NCBI GenBank assembly: GCA_050084515.1 | Contig: CM114272.1 | Span: forward strand, 44,516,001-44,580,000 | DNA from: Blasia pusilla | Lineage: Eukaryota; Marchantiophyta; Marchantiopsida; Blasiales | Reading direction: 5' to 3' | DNA: 64,000 nt | Part shown: piece after piece, positions 60,801-64,000 of the stretch | Numbering within the stretch: position 1 is the first letter of the stretch | Layout: each line of letters begins with the position of its first letter | Notes under the pieces: model-generated | What the model saw: the letters and a program-made list of their open reading frames with translations, nothing else | Database searches by the model: none | What the model was told of the DNA's origin: nothing | Position numbers and translations under genes: made by a program

Positions 60801-63307
60801 TTACAAAGGTTCTGAACACCATTTTCAAAACTATATACTCTAATCTTTTATTTTAAAAGTGGTCGAAGGATGAGGTAATCAGTCTAGTCAAGTGTAGGCA
60901 TCCTACTGTCATCGCAGTGTCATTTTCAAATTCTATCCTTCTTGTTTCTAAATTGTACTTCCCTCAAAAGGAAACCGTATTTAAGCTGTTGATATTCAAA
61001 CTCTTAACATTTGATCTCTTCTTGGTGTGTAAATCCTTTCACTATTTTGTTACTTCTTCATAACAACACTGCCAACCCATTCTCTTCCAGGTTGAGGTTC
61101 TGTTACTGCTCTCACAGCAAGAAGAGAGGCACTATTTGGAGACAGCAACAAAGTCAGCTCTTGAAGAGCAAGTGACAGAACTCAGGCAGAAGCTTGCTCA
61201 GGTGCCTTTCGCCTCACAATTATTGTAAGACTGATGGAGAAACATGTAGTCCCCCTTTCAGTCCAAGGATACAGGAACCTATGTCTGTGTATTCAATTTA
61301 CATATTTGAGGACATGTATTTGGCTGAAATGAGAATGTCTTCATTCATATACATTTTGCAAGTGACATGATCACTGGATTTCAAACTGATCTTAAGATTT
61401 TTGGAAGCATTGTGCTTGCTCATTTTTAGAAATCTTACAAGGAAGAGTACTAAAGGGCAAAGATTTGACTCGGAATGTAGGTGACAAATGAAAAAGTCCA
61501 CGTGCTCGTGGAGCTGGCAGAGCAAAGAATTGAATTTCAGAATCTTCAAGAAAGGGAAAGGTTCATTTCATTTTCCTTTTTGTGACATACTTTGTTGTAA
61601 TCAGAGTAAGAGATCTATTTTATGTAGGGGACTCAAGGCATTCATGCTTAGAAAAGGGATGGGAAAAAGCTCATCAAGGAAGATGTCAGAGTTGAATTAA
61701 AGTAGCTCACAGCAGACAACCCCTCGAACAATTGAACTCCCCAACTGCATACACAATGTTATAAAACGAAAGAAAGCTTGTGTGATCAAGTAATTCTGTC
61801 ATCTATCCAATTATGTCTATTCAGCAATTGACAAGAGTTCATTTTGCAAAACAGTCTGAAAGGGAGGATGGACAAGTTTATCTCCAATCCAAAATTGAAG
61901 ATAAATAAAGGGCTATATATCGGTACTAGAGTAGGTTTTCTAGTCATCTTTGCTGGGAGGACGTAGCAAGAAAAACACCAAAAGCATCTCCAAGATCAGT
62001 TCTTGATATAATCTGATAGGATGTACTTGTGTTCACAGAGACCTCACTTTACTCCTGGAACAACACAGGAGTACCAATGCAAGTGGAAGGTTGTTACCTG
62101 CTAGGTGGTCAGAATCTAAGTCAGGATCTGTGTCTGAAGATTTTAGTATCATTCCAGCACTTGTAGACAAGGAGGTAATTAAGACAAAGCAGCGAGCTAC
62201 AGGCACTGGAGGGTACCTGAAGACATTGTTGAGGGGTTTGGATATATCCACTTCCGGATACCGAAGTACATCTGGTAGTGGAATTAAAGCTGGTGATGGC
62301 AGTTCTGGTGTTTTGAACTCCAGTCGAAGTCATGATCCTAATGGTGGTTTTGCGAGGTTTGTCAAAAGTCTGCCAAAGTCTATTTCGTTAACACTGGTGT
62401 GTGTTCCTTCCGATTTGCTGTAATACGTGGGCAAGGCTTCTATATGAGTTAGTCTATAATTATGGAATATGAATCATCCAGAAGTTTAAGGATATTGATG
62501 ATTTATCACTTGCTTCATCATGCAGACTCCTTGTAGAAAATGCGGCCCTCCAAGAGCGCGTGGCTAGTGTGCAGCATTTGGCACAGTCAGCACATCGCCT
62601 CCGAATGACTCTTGTCAAAGTGAGTTGTACCTATACTCAATTCAGAGTGAGGTGTACCAATACTGACTTTCCTGGCAGTATCTTCATCACTTCCACCCAC
62701 AAGCTCCCAGACCTTAAGGGGGTGCTATCCTATTGTCACAACTTCTATGTGAAGTCGTAAATCCACTGGCCTGCCTCTTGTTGCAGGTTGGGGATGTAGA
62801 TCATATGGTGGATAGGGCAGTCATTAGGTTTACCTGACATTGTCTCTGCAGTTAAAAATCTTAGCTGTTGAGAGGCTCCCTGTCTACTATGGTCATGGTT
62901 TTGCTTCACTCATTTGAGTCCCCCCTTGTTCAGCATATCCCATCGTTCGTTTATTCATTACCTTCATGCAGGTGGCGATGGGGTTGCAGGGAGACAGTCC
63001 TCCGGCGGATATCCAAGCAGCAATGGATGTCGTGGAGATGGTGAAAGCAGAGGCCAGGAGGCTCAAAGTTGCTCTTGGTTGTTCCCTTCCTGTGAGTTAT
63101 CAAGGACCGCCTGATGACAGTTCTGGTGAATCACAAGTAGTTCCTTTAATGGAGGGCAATGTGGAGAGTGAGGAACTACAAACTCATGGTGCTCTCGACT
63201 CAGTTTCGGTGGCAGGAATTGAAATTGCTGAGTTACTCATCACAACAGCAGATCTCCAAAGAGCTGCACTCACTTGTAGATTGGAACTGCTGAATACCAC
63301 CTCTTGA
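54817..63307 (+). CDS. Plant coiled-coil protein (golgin/centrosomal-like family), 18 exons, intact
   Basis: Exons: 54817-54877, 56330-56426, 57067-57175, 57403-57441, 57888-57971, 58184-58245, 58388-58490, 58877-59050, 59257-59325, 59484-59567, 59716-59772, 60093-60386, 60663-60749, 61091-61201, 61481-61560, 62039-62356, 62526-62619, 62972-63307. They sum to 2259 nt, 752 aa; all are GT-AG and in phase. The start of exon 12 is the least sure. Blocks shared with a plant-wide family of long coiled-coil proteins: ERDELQRDIETLCMQQSGF (N-terminus), AGFEQELEACKHKLALHAKE, FYQSRMAAAFAERDKA, LQEKVEVLLLLSQQEERHYL, NAALQERVASVQHLAQSAHR and a conserved tail. These proteins are variously named golgin- or centrosomal-like and their function is unclear to me. 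ATG 54817 fits the family's acidic start. There are no disabling changes. Confidence 0.92.
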
Positions 63308-64000
63308 AAATAGATCCTCACTGAATATGTATATAACTCCAAACATTCGTCAGTACTCAGCCCAGAAAGCTCCATACAGCAATTACCCCAGCAAAGCATT
63401 GCTTACCATTGCCCTTCCAAAACCTCTTACTCTGTCTGTGTGTGTGTGTGTGAGAGAGACTGTACTCATTAAGTAGTGCCTGTCGTAGCCTTGCGACCAT
63501 AGACCCCGCGCCCTGGTTGGACGGTGCTTGAGACTGGGATGGGTGTAGAGAGAGAAGCAAGTGAAGAAGGTACCATATGAGAGGAGGGAGACACTCTCAT
63601 ATAGTGTGAGTGCTGACCAAACAACGTGTGAGAGAGAGAGAGACTGTACTCATTAAGTAGTGCCTGTCGTAGCCTTGCGAAAGAGAGAGAGAGAGAGTTT
63701 TACTTATTGAGCAGTGCCTATGGTAGCCTTGTTCCTGTCAACCCCTTGCCCTGGTTGATGGGTCCAGAGAAAGGAAGAAGTGAAGAAGGTACCCTACGAG
63801 AGGAAGGAGATTCAAATATAGTGATTGAGTGTGCCTGGATGAAAGAATCTTTTTTCTTTCCATAAGTTTGAAGTGTTGACACCTCTGGACCTTGTGTTCA
63901 TCCCCTGCAAAAAGTATCAAATAGAGATGCCTTTACCACAGACATCCATTGTGGTTACTTCTGACCTATTTCTGCTCCACTCTAGGCTCTTTAGGTGTTT
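63308..64000. other. 3' flank of the coiled-coil gene with a triplicated segment and GA/GT runs
   Basis: A segment with 'TAGTGCCTGTCGTAGCCTTG' recurs at about 63473, 63658 and (as GCAGTGCCTATGGTAGCC) 63710, each after a (GA)n run. There is a GT/GA run at 63434-63460. The first part should hold the 3' UTR. No gene. Confidence 0.75.

Noticed and set aside
62039-62423. Longer exon 16 ending at the GTGTGT donor near 62397
   Set aside because: It would leave the wrong phase for exon 17. The donor at 62357 keeps phase and gives the conserved FAR-(L/I) junction.

Overview
This is a 64 kb stretch of nuclear DNA from a land plant. Two host genes show this: both have many short exons, GT-AG introns and family members across plants. 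They sit in a large retrotransposon-rich interval (Ty3/gypsy, Ty1/copia, a Mutator-like element, a non-LTR element and long GA/CT microsatellites). I cannot name the species. The mix would suit a bryophyte, lycophyte or fern, but that is a guess.

Layout. 1-3.8 kb: decayed Ty3/gypsy pol. 6.5-9.3 kb: an intact six-exon CCDC25 orthologue (NFACT-R domain, 215 aa). 9.3-19.6 kb: mostly non-coding, with small tandem repeats, an LTR-like scrap and two copies of a short repeat. 19.6-22.2 kb: decayed Ty1/copia, abutting a minus-strand Ty3/gypsy gag (22.2-23.6 kb). 26.2-28.0 kb: minus-strand relic of the N-terminal part of THADA, full of stops. 28.7-29.7 kb: broken BED-finger-like gene. 29.7-35 kb: 5'-truncated Ty3/gypsy element with an extra coiled-coil ORF between integrase and a polypurine tract. 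35.1-35.9 kb: an exon-like ORF of unknown family. 36.6-50.2 kb: a composite unit described next. 50.4-52.1 kb: minus-strand non-LTR reverse transcriptase with a C-terminal zinc knuckle and apparent restriction-like endonuclease. 54.8-63.3 kb: an intact 18-exon gene for a 752-aa plant coiled-coil protein.

Most interesting part, 36.6-50.2 kb. Two broken genes diverge from a 1.3-kb spacer. The leftward gene reads as an N-terminal coiled coil, a ParB-like segment and a beta-class-like DNA methyltransferase (motif IV-like then motif I-like). The rightward gene is a Mutator-type transposase with a GCM/WRKY-like finger, a DDE-like core and a SWIM finger. A palindromic repeat of about 26 bp fills the long introns of both genes, the spacer (as an exact 67-bp minisatellite) and both 3' flanks, but not the exons. 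I propose these are remains of one two-gene DNA transposon that carried its own DNA methyltransferase. A fragment of another gypsy element is inserted in the transposase gene.

Decay pattern. Many reading frames are open except for single stops, and most of these fit CAG to TAG, CGA to TGA or CAA to TAA. That is what deamination of methylated cytosine in CHG and CG contexts would leave. The two intact host genes lack such stops, which makes sequencing error an unlikely general cause.
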